Shown piece after piece: positions 44,801 through 53,254 of a stretch of DNA of 64,000 nucleotides; positions within the stretch are counted from its first letter, which is position 1; each line of letters begins with the position of its first letter. Location of the stretch: NCBI GenBank assembly GCA_945872565.1, contig CAMBZN010000003.1, positions 41,341-105,340 of the forward strand, in the 5' to 3' direction. The notes below the pieces were generated by a model. It had not been told where the DNA came from. It ran no database searches and saw nothing but the letters and a program-made list of their open reading frames with translations. Source of the DNA: Chlamydia trachomatis. Lineage in GTDB: Bacteria; Chlamydiota; Chlamydiia; Chlamydiales; 2-12-FULL-49-11. A program made the translations under genes and the position numbers.

Positions 44801-46246
44801 ATGTATCTAAACTTTTTAAGGATTTTTTTTTGTATGACAACCATTTTTTCGACTACACCTAGGTTTTCTTTCGCAAATTCTCCAAAAGTTGTTGTTATTG
44901 GGGCAGGTTTAGCTGGATTAACCACAGCTTATCGTTTGCAGAAGGCAGGAATGGATGTTGATCTTTTTGAAGCACGAGGTAGAGTAGGAGGTAGAGTTTT
45001 TACAGCAAAAGTCAATGGTTTTAACGCAGAATTGGGAGGTCAAAACATATCTGACGGTGGAGATGCTATACATCTTAACCGCCTGATTGACGAGTTTGGA
45101 TTAAATCGTACTACAAGCCGCGTCAATTTAACATATTCCTACTTTGACGGAATGGATTTTCTTTCGTTTTATCAAATCTTGAAAAATAAAAATTTGGATC
45201 CTGAAACTCTTAAAAATGACCTCGATAAACTCGCCTCTTCTTCTCTTAATATGAAAGAGATATTAGAAAAAATCGTTAGTTCTCAAGACCCCCTTTACAA
45301 AATTCTAGACGTTAGAATGTCTGCCTATGAAGGGGGAGAAATTGACAATCTATCTCCTTTATATAGAGAAACATTATTTCATATGCTTTTAGGCGGAATA
45401 TGCTCTGTTCATCAGTGTGATATGAACGATGATCCATATGTTGATTTACTAACCATCGAAGGTGGTAACTCATTACTCCCTCAAAAAATGGAAGAATCAA
45501 TGGGCAAAAAAATTCATCTAAATATGCCTTTGATCAAGGTTTCTAAAAGTGTAAATGGGGCCTTTCAACTAACCTTTAAAAATGGCACAGAAATTCAAGC
45601 TGACATATTAGTTTTAGCAATTCCCTGCTCTGTCTATGATCAAATAGATTTCGAAGAAGGCATCATTACAGAATCTAAATTAGAATCTATTGTTAATATT
45701 AAATATGGTACAAATGCAAAAATCATCGTTCCCTTTACTTCAGATCCTATAAAAGGAAAACCGCTGGTTGGCAATGAAATTGTCACCTGGTTTGATCAGC
45801 ATCAAAATCTACTTACCCTTTATTTCACTGGGGACAGCAGTCTATTTTCTAGCGAGACAATTGCAAGTTCGTATCTTCGTGTCCGTTCCATGGTTGAACG
45901 TGGCTTAAAAAATTGCCCCCCCTTTACAACTCCTTTGTACGCAAAAGATGAAGGTAATCTCTCCTTTGATGGGCCTGTTGGATATAGTTGGCCGGGCGAT
46001 CCTTATGTTAAAGGTACCTACTCATATATTGCAAGTGGCCAAGAAGATGTTCTTACCGCGACAGTAGAGAAAAATGGGGAAACATTTAAATTGTTATTCT
46101 CTCCAATAGATGACAATCTATACTTTGCTGGGGAACATGCTTCCATATTATTCGATACACCAGGTACAATGGAATCTGCATGTGAATCAGGCGAGCGCAT
46201 CGCAAGGGCAATTTTAAAAAATCAGCACACCCTTTGCCCTAAATAA
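44801..46246 (+). CDS. Exported flavin amine oxidase
   Basis: 481 residues with a signal peptide (LNFLRIFFCMTTIFSTTPRFSFA). It begins with the FAD dinucleotide-binding motif VVVIGAGLAGLTTAYRLQKAG, followed by LFEARGRVGGRV, and ends with the second FAD motif LYFAGEHASILFDTPGTMESACESGERIA. This is the flavin monoamine oxidase / L-amino-acid oxidase superfamily, which oxidises amines or amino acids to imines with release of H2O2. Possible substrates include aromatic amino acids; the sequence cannot decide. GAGGTAAATTA precedes the ATG. It is 250 bases upstream of trpR on the same strand. Confidence 0.87.
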   Translation: MYLNFLRIFFCMTTIFSTTPRFSFANSPKVVVIGAGLAGLTTAYRLQKAGMDVDLFEARGRVGGRVFTAKVNGFNAELGGQNISDGGDAIHLNRLIDEFGLNRTTSRVNLTYSYFDGMDFLSFYQILKNKNLDPETLKNDLDKLASSSLNMKEILEKIVSSQDPLYKILDVRMSAYEGGEIDNLSPLYRETLFHMLLGGICSVHQCDMNDDPYVDLLTIEGGNSLLPQKMEESMGKKIHLNMPLIKVSKSVNGAFQLTFKNGTEIQADILVLAIPCSVYDQIDFEEGIITESKLESIVNIKYGTNAKIIVPFTSDPIKGKPLVGNEIVTWFDQHQNLLTLYFTGDSSLFSSETIASSYLRVRSMVERGLKNCPPFTTPLYAKDEGNLSFDGPVGYSWPGDPYVKGTYSYIASGQEDVLTATVEKNGETFKLLFSPIDDNLYFAGEHASILFDTPGTMESACESGERIARAILKNQHTLCPK

Positions 46247-46460
46247 ATGTTTATGCCCATCTATTCAATAAGAGCATGTAGAAATAATTGCCCGAAACCA
46301 CTACTGCTGTGTTGCTCATTTGAATACTTATGCTTTCCAAGCAAAAGATTCCTCTTTTTGGAAATACTCTTAGACATTGCGGTGTTGCTTTCCATTATCG
46401 ACTCAAAATAGTCCAACTCTCAAAAAAAGCACTAATTGTTTGACTTAAAATTATGTAATG

Positions 46461-46474
46461 CTGTAACGTTACAG
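46461..46474. promoter_or_regulatory. Perfect palindrome upstream of trpR (candidate operator)
   Basis: CTGTAACGTTACAG is a perfect 14-base palindrome, 23 bases before the trpR ATG, where an operator for autorepression would be expected. It contains GTAACGTTAC, reminiscent of but not the same as enterobacterial trp operators (ACTAGTTAACTAGT). Confidence 0.6.
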
Positions 46475-46496
46475 TTCAAGATTAAATGAGTAGAAA

Positions 46497-46793
46497 ATGC
46501 GAGTACATAAAAAAAAATATTGGAAGATGTTCTTAGAACTTTGTATAAAAACTGAAGACACTTCCCGCTTAGAAGAATTGTTCAATTTGTTTTTCACAAT
46601 AGAAGAAAAAGAGCACCTCTCTTCACGTATGCGCATCATCAAGGCCCTTTTAGACCAAAAATTATCACAACGAGAAATTTCTGAAAAAATGCAAGTCAGT
46701 ATTTCTCAAATCACTCGTGGCTCCAACGCTTTAAAAACAATCAATAACGATTTTTTAAAGTTTATTGAAAACTACGTCAGGAACCAGATATAA
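46497..46793 (+). CDS. trpR: Trp operon repressor TrpR
   Basis: 98 residues. The TrpR fold is recognisable: helices A-C with RLEELFNLFFTIEEKEHLSSRMRIIKALLD, then the helix-turn-helix LSQREISEKMQVSISQITRGSNALK. TrpR binds operator DNA when loaded with L-tryptophan. No trpBA genes are near, unlike in C. trachomatis; the downstream genes are oxidoreductases and a transporter. It is preceded by a perfect palindrome. Confidence 0.93.
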   Translation: MRVHKKKYWKMFLELCIKTEDTSRLEELFNLFFTIEEKEHLSSRMRIIKALLDQKLSQREISEKMQVSISQITRGSNALKTINNDFLKFIENYVRNQI

Positions 46794-46879
46794 AATGAAA
46801 AAAACTCCATTATTTACCCCCTCCCTCTCTCTTTGGTGGCGCCCTCACGCCTAATCCCACACACAAAGCTCCACTCCAA

Positions 46880-46898
46880 GCTAAAACGCCGTTTTAGC
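46880..46898. promoter_or_regulatory. 19-bp palindrome upstream of the FAD monooxygenase operon
   Basis: GCTAAAACG-C-CGTTTTAGC has perfect 9-base arms around one base, about 35 bases before the ATG at 46933. It could be an operator for the operon that follows, or a weak trpR terminator, but no T-run follows it. It does not match the palindrome at 46461, so a second regulator is possible. Confidence 0.5.
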
Positions 46899-46932
46899 AA
46901 CACCATAAACAAAAAATATAGAGAGACTTATC

Positions 46933-48267
46933 ATGCTTATAAACTATCCAAATAAAACTATTCAATATAGTTTTTCTGACTTAATCCATTGTATCTTAAG
47001 AAACAAAAATATCAGTACACAAAATATCGACACAACCGTTATTTTACATCAAAAAATCGATTCGCAGATCAATCAATTAGCCCTAGCCTCCGGCCTCTGC
47101 TTTAGAGCTTGTATCAACCTTGCAGTTATTAGCGGCGCCGGCATAGCCGGCCTTTGCACCTCTTTTGAACTCCTAGCAAGAGGTTATAAGGTAATCATTG
47201 CTGAAAAGCGAGGGACCTTTTCTCGCTCTAATATCATCAACTTTAACATAGAAATTCAACGTTTTCTGAAAAAATTTCACCTTCTCAAGGAATTTGAAGC
47301 ATCTGTGGCAGCAAGAATAAAGAGCCACAGAATCGTACATATTGGAAAAAAAGGGACAGAAGAACTTTTGCTTTCTGATGTTAGCAAGCTTGAACTTAGC
47401 AACCTTTCTTTTAAGCCTAAAAATTATAACAAACTTTTTAACGACGATGGCATCTACAGCATAAAGATTAAAGATATACAAACTTTCCTCGCAAATAAAG
47501 CCCTACAAGCCGGTGTACAAATATTTGGTAATGTGCAGGTCAAGCTCATATCTTCCGAGCAACAAAAAGATCGCTCAAAAGTAGAACTAATCGGAAACAC
47601 CCCTCTTCAAAGTTCTAGGAAGCTTAAACCTCACTTGATTTTTATAGCAGAAGGTGCACATTCAAGTACCGCAGAGTGCCTTGATCTAAAAACAAAGAGA
47701 GTTAAAAATAATTGCACCGATGAGCACTGGATTTATGGAAATGTAAATTACAGTGGAAAAAAAACGTTTGTTGTTTCCATAGTTGATACTTCACAAAATA
47801 CATTAAGGATAGCAAATGTGATTTTCAATGCTAAACTCAAAGAAATCAACATTGCAGTAACTTCAGAAGGGTCTGTGAGCAAAGAAAACATTCAAAACGA
47901 GCTCATAAATGTTGTAAAAACAGCCTTTGCTCTTGAGCAAATCCAACAAAGTCCTGGACCCTTAACAGCTTCAGTTGATCGTACCGTACGTGTGAAAAAT
48001 GAAAAGCGAAAGATTTTTTCAAAGGGCAATGTTTTTTTAATTGGGGACTCGGCCGGAAACAGCTCCCCCCTTGCCGGGCTAGGCGGCACTTTATGCCTCA
48101 CTCTTATTCCGGCGACAGTTGTACAACTTTTAAATGATAGTGAAAGACAACCAGATCATAGACACAAAAATTTTCAAACATTTTCAGAAGCTTATATTTC
48201 TAGATGGATGCAAAAATCTGACCAAGTCAAGCAATTTTGCATCAACATGTTTAATAAAAACATCTAA
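46933..48267 (+). CDS. FAD-dependent monooxygenase-like protein
   Basis: 444 residues. A ~60-residue N-terminal extension precedes the FAD motif LAVISGAGIAGLCTSFELLARGY (residues ~60-82) and a SRSNIINFN loop. A second FAD motif, NVFLIGDSAGNSSPLAGLGG, lies near residue 375, typical of class A flavoprotein hydroxylases and of reductases in the geranylgeranyl reductase group. Such enzymes hydroxylate or reduce aromatic or isoprenoid substrates with NAD(P)H. First gene of a four-gene operon; 12 bases separate it from the transporter. Confidence 0.78.
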   Translation: MLINYPNKTIQYSFSDLIHCILRNKNISTQNIDTTVILHQKIDSQINQLALASGLCFRACINLAVISGAGIAGLCTSFELLARGYKVIIAEKRGTFSRSNIINFNIEIQRFLKKFHLLKEFEASVAARIKSHRIVHIGKKGTEELLLSDVSKLELSNLSFKPKNYNKLFNDDGIYSIKIKDIQTFLANKALQAGVQIFGNVQVKLISSEQQKDRSKVELIGNTPLQSSRKLKPHLIFIAEGAHSSTAECLDLKTKRVKNNCTDEHWIYGNVNYSGKKTFVVSIVDTSQNTLRIANVIFNAKLKEINIAVTSEGSVSKENIQNELINVVKTAFALEQIQQSPGPLTASVDRTVRVKNEKRKIFSKGNVFLIGDSAGNSSPLAGLGGTLCLTLIPATVVQLLNDSERQPDHRHKNFQTFSEAYISRWMQKSDQVKQFCINMFNKNI

Positions 48268-48279
48268 AGGAGGGGTGAT

Positions 48280-49515
48280 ATGAAAATAAATAATGAAAAG
48301 CAAAGCTTTATTATAGTCACTCTTGGCGTAGCGTTTGAACATCTTGACATGATGCTTATGTCCTTACTTGCTACTTCTATTGTTAAAGAGTTTATCGATT
48401 ACAATAGCTATGCTGGAGAGTTACTTCTTGCCTATACAGCCTACGCAATTGCTTTCCTATTTCGACCCTTAGGAGCCTTTTGTTTTGGATGTATCGCTGA
48501 TTTATATGGAAAAAAGACCTCATTATTAGGGTCTATGGTTTTGATGTCAGCGTCAACGCTTGCACTCGCTTTTATCCCAGGCGTAAACGTACTGGGGCTT
48601 GCCTCTACCATTTTATTTCTCATTTGTCGCATCGGTCAGGGGCTTGCTGTAGGCGGAGAGTATGGTACTGCTATGACTTATTCTTACGAACTTAACCCAA
48701 AATTGCGAACGTTTTACGGCGCTTGTGTGATTTCTTCAACCCATATTGGGGGGATGCTTGCGGGATTTTTGGCAAGTCGGTATGTAGAAAATTTCCGTCT
48801 AACTTTTCTTATAGGAGGGTTGGTAGGATTTTTTATTCTATTATTTCGCTCGATCTTAAGAGCGGATGCTGTTTCTGTTGAACGGCAGTTTCACTCACTC
48901 ATCGTAGAATCAATAAAAGACAAAAGCGCTATTGCAAAGGTTCTGATTGTTACCTCCATGCAGGTTTTAGTTTTCTACGGATCTTTGATTTATCTTAATG
49001 AGCTTATGCACAATGATTTAGGTGTATCTCGATCTCAAATATTCAAAGGCAACTCTCTTGTACTTGCTCTTTGGATTGTCATCCCCGTCTGTTTTGGCTA
49101 CGCTGCGGATAAATTTTTTTTCTCTTACAAAAAAATAATGAGATTTTGTGCTTTTGGAGTTTTTTGTAGCGCGCCACTTTTAGGACTTGCATTAACACTT
49201 TGCTCCTATAAAGCTGTTTTATCTGCTCAAATTTTCATGCATCTTTTTCACATGGGTTTTTGTCTTTGCACCCCCCGCTTTTTTGGAGATCTTTTTAACG
49301 ATCAGGCACGCACCACTGCAATCTCAACAAGCTATTCCGTAGGAGCTTCTTTTACAGCAGCATTAGCCCCTCTAATTTGCCATCTTAGCGTCACCTTGTC
49401 TCACAGTAATTTTGCCATCTGCGTGCCCTTTATGGTGATTGCATTGATGGCTGTTTTTATTCTTAAACGGGAGGATTTATGCAAAAAGACGACTCTTTTG
49501 AACTCTACGACATAA
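48280..49515 (+). CDS. MFS transporter, metabolite:H+ symporter-like
   Basis: 411 residues with about 12 membrane helices. The loop 2-3 motif GCIADLYGKKTSLLGS and the helix 4-5 segment GQGLAVGGEYGTAMTYSYE (R-x-GQG-AVGGE type) point to the metabolite:H+ symporter subfamily (ProP/KgtP relatives), which import organic acids or osmolytes. Substrate unknown. AAAGGAGGGGTGAT precedes the ATG. Its 3' end overlaps the TIGR04076 gene by 37 bases. Confidence 0.87.
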   Translation: MKINNEKQSFIIVTLGVAFEHLDMMLMSLLATSIVKEFIDYNSYAGELLLAYTAYAIAFLFRPLGAFCFGCIADLYGKKTSLLGSMVLMSASTLALAFIPGVNVLGLASTILFLICRIGQGLAVGGEYGTAMTYSYELNPKLRTFYGACVISSTHIGGMLAGFLASRYVENFRLTFLIGGLVGFFILLFRSILRADAVSVERQFHSLIVESIKDKSAIAKVLIVTSMQVLVFYGSLIYLNELMHNDLGVSRSQIFKGNSLVLALWIVIPVCFGYAADKFFFSYKKIMRFCAFGVFCSAPLLGLALTLCSYKAVLSAQIFMHLFHMGFCLCTPRFFGDLFNDQARTTAISTSYSVGASFTAALAPLICHLSVTLSHSNFAICVPFMVIALMAVFILKREDLCKKTTLLNSTT

Positions 49516-49823
49516 AAGTTGAAGTTCTTAATAATGGACTCAAGCCCATGATCTGTAATCATGCTGAAGGAGACTATTTTCTCCTTTCAGGGGAAAATTT
49601 TTCTCTACCAGACGGCCAAAGCTTTCCCATCTACTGCCTTGCTGCACTACTGCCTATTATCACAGTGAAGCAAAGATTCACATCCGTTAACGATTGGATC
49701 ACAACAGATTCTCTAGTTGCCTGTCCTGACGTGAATTGCGGAGCGGTTTTTAAAATATCACGGGTTGGAAAAACAACGTTTTATCACCACCTGGTAACAG
49801 CAACAAGGGGCTGCCATGACTAA
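49479..49823 (+). CDS. TIGR04076-like small protein
   Basis: 114 residues. The arrangement IKVEVLNNGLKPMICNHAEGDYF, the mid-region Cys (FPIYCLAALLP) and the C-terminal ACPDVNCGAVFKISRV resemble the TIGR04076 family of small Cys-containing proteins found next to redox enzymes. It has five or more cysteines, so metal binding is possible. GGGAGGATTT precedes the ATG inside the transporter gene, and its end overlaps the reductase gene by 8 bases. Confidence 0.68.
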   Translation: MQKDDSFELYDIKVEVLNNGLKPMICNHAEGDYFLLSGENFSLPDGQSFPIYCLAALLPIITVKQRFTSVNDWITTDSLVACPDVNCGAVFKISRVGKTTFYHHLVTATRGCHD

Positions 49824-50814
49824 AGAAATAGACACATCAAATATTATCAGAGGATGCTGGCAACTAAGCCGGGGCCATAGCCACCTAAATGGAAATATAG
49901 AGCCTATCCAAGATGCCGTTGATTGTGGCTTTACAACTTTTGATTGTGCTGATATTTATCCCGGCGTAGAAGAATTGTTAGGGAGTGCTTCAAAAGCTAT
50001 CACAGATAAAAAGCTGCGTATTCACACTAAGTTTGTACCCGATCTTAATCACCTGAAAAACATTGACCGTAAGTACGTTGAGAAGATCATTCATCGAAGC
50101 CTTGCCCGTTTACAGGTGGACTGCATCGATCTTGTCCAATTTCATTGGTGGGATTGGGAAGTTAAAAACTACTTACCCGTTATGGAAATTCTTTTTGAAT
50201 TAAAAGCTCAAGGTAAAATACAAGAGATTGGACTCACAAATGTGAATAAAAAGTATCTACAAGAATTTTTACAACACTTTGATATTGCCTCTGTACAGGC
50301 TCAAGTTTCCCTTTTTGATAGAAGAATAGAAAGAGGGGTAGGGCAATTGTGCGGAAAAGAAAACATCAAGGTATTTGCCTACGGATCTTTGCTCGGAGGG
50401 TTTGTAAGTGAAAAATGGGTTGGTCAAAAAGAGCCACGATTTGAAAATTTAACAAATCGCTCTTTGATCAAATATAAGCTTCTAATTGATTCATCTTGCG
50501 GATGGAACAGCTTTCAACAACGTCTGTGCGTTCTGAATCAATTGGCCTGTAAGTATCAATCTAATATTGCATCTGTTGCAATTGGTGCAATTTTTCAAAG
50601 TGACAGGGCTGATTCAGCTATTGTTGGACTAAGCCCCAGTAATTTTACTTCCCAAAACCAAAGTTTAAAGAAGCTTCCCCTGTTAGATGCAAAGGACTTG
50701 GGTGAAATCACTTCTTGGACTTGCAATCTGCAAGGGGATCTTTATGATGAGGAAAGGGATCCACATAGCTTTCATGCTAAGGTTATGAAGTATAATCTCA
50801 ATGCACAGCAATAG
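49816..50814 (+). CDS. Aldo/keto reductase
   Basis: 332 residues of the NAD(P)H-dependent barrel family. The catalytic tetrad is visible: Asp and Tyr in FDCADIYPGVEELLG, Lys in IHTKFVP and His in DLVQFHWWDW. Residues 100-260 follow the family order (GLTNVNKKYLQEFL, FAYGSLLGGF), and the C-terminus AIVGLSPSNF is the cofactor-binding stretch. Reduces aldehydes or ketones; substrate unknown. It overlaps the TIGR04076 gene and is the last gene of the operon. Confidence 0.92.
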   Translation: MTKEIDTSNIIRGCWQLSRGHSHLNGNIEPIQDAVDCGFTTFDCADIYPGVEELLGSASKAITDKKLRIHTKFVPDLNHLKNIDRKYVEKIIHRSLARLQVDCIDLVQFHWWDWEVKNYLPVMEILFELKAQGKIQEIGLTNVNKKYLQEFLQHFDIASVQAQVSLFDRRIERGVGQLCGKENIKVFAYGSLLGGFVSEKWVGQKEPRFENLTNRSLIKYKLLIDSSCGWNSFQQRLCVLNQLACKYQSNIASVAIGAIFQSDRADSAIVGLSPSNFTSQNQSLKKLPLLDAKDLGEITSWTCNLQGDLYDEERDPHSFHAKVMKYNLNAQQ

Positions 50815-50819
50815 TGACC

Positions 50820-51977
50820 CTAATCGAGCAACTTGCTGTACATGTGCTTTAATGCATCAATCTGTCCACCAGTTATCACCTCAAGATTGTCCGTGATTTT
50901 TTGCACGTTCCAGTCCCACCATTTTAGAGCAAGCAATAGTTGGATCGTTTCTTCATCGAACCTTTTACGAATTTCCCTTGCAGGGTTCCCCCCCACAATT
51001 GAATAGGGTTCAACATCTTTTGTGACCAAACTGTTTGTGCCAATAATTGCGCCATCGCCAATTTTTATCCCTTGCATAATGGTTACATTATTTCCCATCC
51101 AAACGTCATTGCCGATAATTGTATCTCCCTTACTTACCACATGCATCGGGTCTTTTAATGCCCAACTCTTTCCAAACACTTTAAAAGGGTAAGTGGAAAA
51201 CCCATTAAGCGCATGGTTTGAACCGTTCATAATAAAGCGTGCGCCTGTTGCGATTTGACAAAACTTGCCTATAACGAGCTTATCTCCCATAAAATCGAAA
51301 AGATAAAGAACATTTTTCTCAAAATTATGGACATCATCAGGATCATCATAGTAGGTGTAGTCACCCACAATAATTTGCGGATTTGTGATGATGTTTTTCA
51401 AGTATACTGTTCTTGTGACTCCCTTTATGGGGTAAATGGTGTTGGAACTGGGGTAATTGTCCTTTTCAGATAAGGGATATCTGTGTAGATCTTGCTTAAA
51501 GAAGGGCTCTTTCATTTTTCGATATTGATCTCCGTCGTGGCTTGCTATTTTTGCTGCCTGTCTTTTAATATCAGCGTATTCTTCCATTGCTTTGCTATTG
51601 TTTCTTAAGAAATCTCTAAAACCTATCAACCCTTTCCAATCCTCACTGTCTAAAACGGTCAAATGCAGATGGTACCTTCTGCTCCCCTCTTCTGAATCGG
51701 GCAGATAGATGATAAAATACAAGCGGTCCGACGTACTGAAAGAGGGGCGGAATTCATAACCGGCCTCTTGCAACTTGCATTTTGCTTCTTCGATGCAGTC
51801 TTTCCTAACAGCAATTGCTATATCGATAATGCCCTTTCCGCCAAGACCTGGGACGGCAGTACTTCCAACATGTTCAATGGAAGCGGGAAATGGAAAACAA
51901 GGAGAAATCCGAACTTTTTCTTCGATGAAAAGACTTGGAAACAATGGGCTGTATGGCTTGAATGTATATTTACTCAT
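50820..51977 (-). CDS. Fusion of GrpB-like (UPF0157) and Vat-type hexapeptide acetyltransferase
   Basis: 385 residues. Residues ~1-165 form a GrpB/UPF0157 domain of the nucleotidyltransferase superfamily (IEHVGSTAVPGLGGKGIIDI). Residues ~185-385 form a xenobiotic acetyltransferase of the Vat/streptogramin A type (YPIKGVTRTVYLKN, GKFCQIATGARFIMNG, SNHALNGFSTYPF, VWMGNNVTIMQGIKIGDGA) with the left-handed helix repeats. Vat enzymes acetylate streptogramin A antibiotics; related enzymes use other substrates, so resistance is only a possibility. GGAGGGGC favours this ATG over a GTG eight codons upstream. ATGA overlap with the GNAT remnant. Confidence 0.85.
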   Translation of the reverse strand: MSKYTFKPYSPLFPSLFIEEKVRISPCFPFPASIEHVGSTAVPGLGGKGIIDIAIAVRKDCIEEAKCKLQEAGYEFRPSFSTSDRLYFIIYLPDSEEGSRRYHLHLTVLDSEDWKGLIGFRDFLRNNSKAMEEYADIKRQAAKIASHDGDQYRKMKEPFFKQDLHRYPLSEKDNYPSSNTIYPIKGVTRTVYLKNIITNPQIIVGDYTYYDDPDDVHNFEKNVLYLFDFMGDKLVIGKFCQIATGARFIMNGSNHALNGFSTYPFKVFGKSWALKDPMHVVSKGDTIIGNDVWMGNNVTIMQGIKIGDGAIIGTNSLVTKDVEPYSIVGGNPAREIRKRFDEETIQLLLALKWWDWNVQKITDNLEVITGGQIDALKHMYSKLLD

Positions 51978-52291
51978 AGCCCCTCCTGCCTTTTTCTCCA
52001 CATATCCCCTTTTAGTCGATAGAGAACATGAGGCCTTAACTTGTGCTGCTTTGAAAAATTAGGATGGTTGAAGTTGTCATGGACACTGTGATGCATCCCG
52101 ATTTTTTCGATATGGTTTGCCATTAACAACACGAAATGATCACTTTCTTCTTTGGTAAGTAAATTTGGAAAGTATTCTCTGACCCTAGGGTCTTGGTTCA
52201 TACTCGCATTTGGTTCTAGATCTTTGTTGCTCCATTGTCTTAGTACCAGCCTGCTTGTCTTTATAATTGGGGGCTGATCGATGGTTATCAT
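51974..52291 (-). pseudogene. RimJ-type GNAT acetyltransferase with central deletion
   Basis: 105 residues from an ATG with GGGAG upstream. The start (IIKTSRLVLRQWSNKDLEP and NQDPRVREYFPNLLT) and the end (EKIGMHHSVHDNF, KLRPHVLYRLK) both match RimJ-like GNAT proteins. The roughly 70 central residues, including the acetyl-CoA-binding loop, are gone. The deletion is in frame, so a short peptide could be made, but not an active enzyme. It overlaps the GrpB-Vat gene by 4 bases and so may still drive its translation. Confidence 0.75.
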
Positions 52292-52403
52292 AAAAACTCC
52301 CATTGGAAAAAGATGATGCATCATATCATTAATCAAAATTGCTTTCAAGAACAACTGATCTATCAAATCCATTTTGCTATGCAAGGTTTAGCATGGTGCG
52401 CCT

Positions 52404-52423
52404 ATTGTCATTTGAAGTGCACG
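52404..52423 (+). repeat. Short copy of the 43-bp repeat
   Basis: ATTGTCATTTGAAGTGCACG matches the core of the 11256/15651 repeat with one change, and the flanks (TGGTGCGCC before, a long A-run after) are also similar to those at 11256. It lies just outside the GNAT/GrpB-Vat pair. Confidence 0.75.
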
Positions 52424-52694
52424 ATTCCAATTTATAAAAAAAATAGATTCTAAATCGTTTAACTAATCGCTTCATTTGCCTTACTCTAACAATTAGATCA
52501 TCAACAACTTACGCTCGTGCTAACGGTTTATCCATAACTTTTATCACTATTTCTAGTTGTTCTAACTCATTCACCCTTATACAAATACGCCTTTCAACGG
52601 TTGACGCCTCCGATAATTTCTTAAAAAAAAAAGGGATATTAAATAAAAGGAACATTTGCTATAATTAATGTATAAACGAAAAAACGGATAAAAA
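52424..52694. other. Non-coding stretch before the Inc-like gene
   Basis: About 270 bases with no gene I can support. A short minus-strand run (DDLIVRVRQMKRLVKRFRI) could be a transposon scrap but is interrupted by stops. The last 50 bases contain TATAATTAATG-like promoter sequence before the 52695 gene. Confidence 0.4.
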
Positions 52695-53201
52695 ATGGAT
52701 TATATTGCTGAAGCTTCGAAAATAGAGTTTGAATTAAAAACTATTAAAAATGCCTATGATTTTCTTTTTGGTTGCCCTTTGAAACGTGAGACAGAAGATC
52801 AATTAGCACCGCAAAAGCAAGAACTATTGAAGAGCCTAGATAAAGCTCAAAAACAAGTAAAACAATTAAAACCATACGCAGAGGGGACACTAGCAGCTGG
52901 AGTATTGCTAGTTATTCTTATAACTCCGATTCTTTTTGCTCTATTAGCTATTTTTGCTCCTATTCTCTCCTTTCCAATATCAATAATTTTACTAGTTTTA
53001 TTATCGACTGCTATTGTTGGTGGGATTACAGCGTTTGCACTTGGGGTTCAAAGATTGCGAGAAAATAAGGATTTTTTCTTAAAGATTACAAAACTAAGAA
53101 ACGGATTAAATAATCTGCGAGCTGTTGAAACTGTGTTGATAGGATCACAGCGTATTCACTTGGGGTACAAAGATTCCGGGAATATAACGATTCCTTCTTA
53201 A
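52695..53201 (+). CDS. Inc-like membrane protein with bilobed hydrophobic segment
   Basis: 168 residues. A ~60-residue N-terminal helix (LLKSLDKAQKQVKQLKPYAE) precedes a bilobed hydrophobic region (residues ~65-115: GVLLVILITPILFALLAIF and PISIILLVLLSTAIVGGITA), followed by a short soluble tail. This resembles Inc proteins. No signal peptide. The ATG has GGATAAAAA upstream. The end of the frame runs into a tandem copy of its own 3' part, so the present C-terminus (GSQRIHLGYKDSGNITIPS) may be the product of that duplication. Confidence 0.65.
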   Translation: MDYIAEASKIEFELKTIKNAYDFLFGCPLKRETEDQLAPQKQELLKSLDKAQKQVKQLKPYAEGTLAAGVLLVILITPILFALLAIFAPILSFPISIILLVLLSTAIVGGITAFALGVQRLRENKDFFLKITKLRNGLNNLRAVETVLIGSQRIHLGYKDSGNITIPS

Positions 53202-53254
53202 AGATTACAATCCTAAGACAACAATTAAATAATCTGAGAGCTGTTCAAACTGTG
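53028..53254 (+). repeat. 108-bp tandem duplication at the 3' end of the Inc-like gene
   Basis: Positions 53028-53135 match 53147-53254 at a constant offset of 119, with mismatches. The second copy is partly read into the gene's new C-terminus and then shifts out of frame. Confidence 0.85.

Noticed and set aside
46261..46395. 44-aa minus-strand open frame between the amine oxidase gene and trpR
   Set aside because: Starts at ATG but lacks a ribosome-binding site and any recognisable pattern; probably chance.
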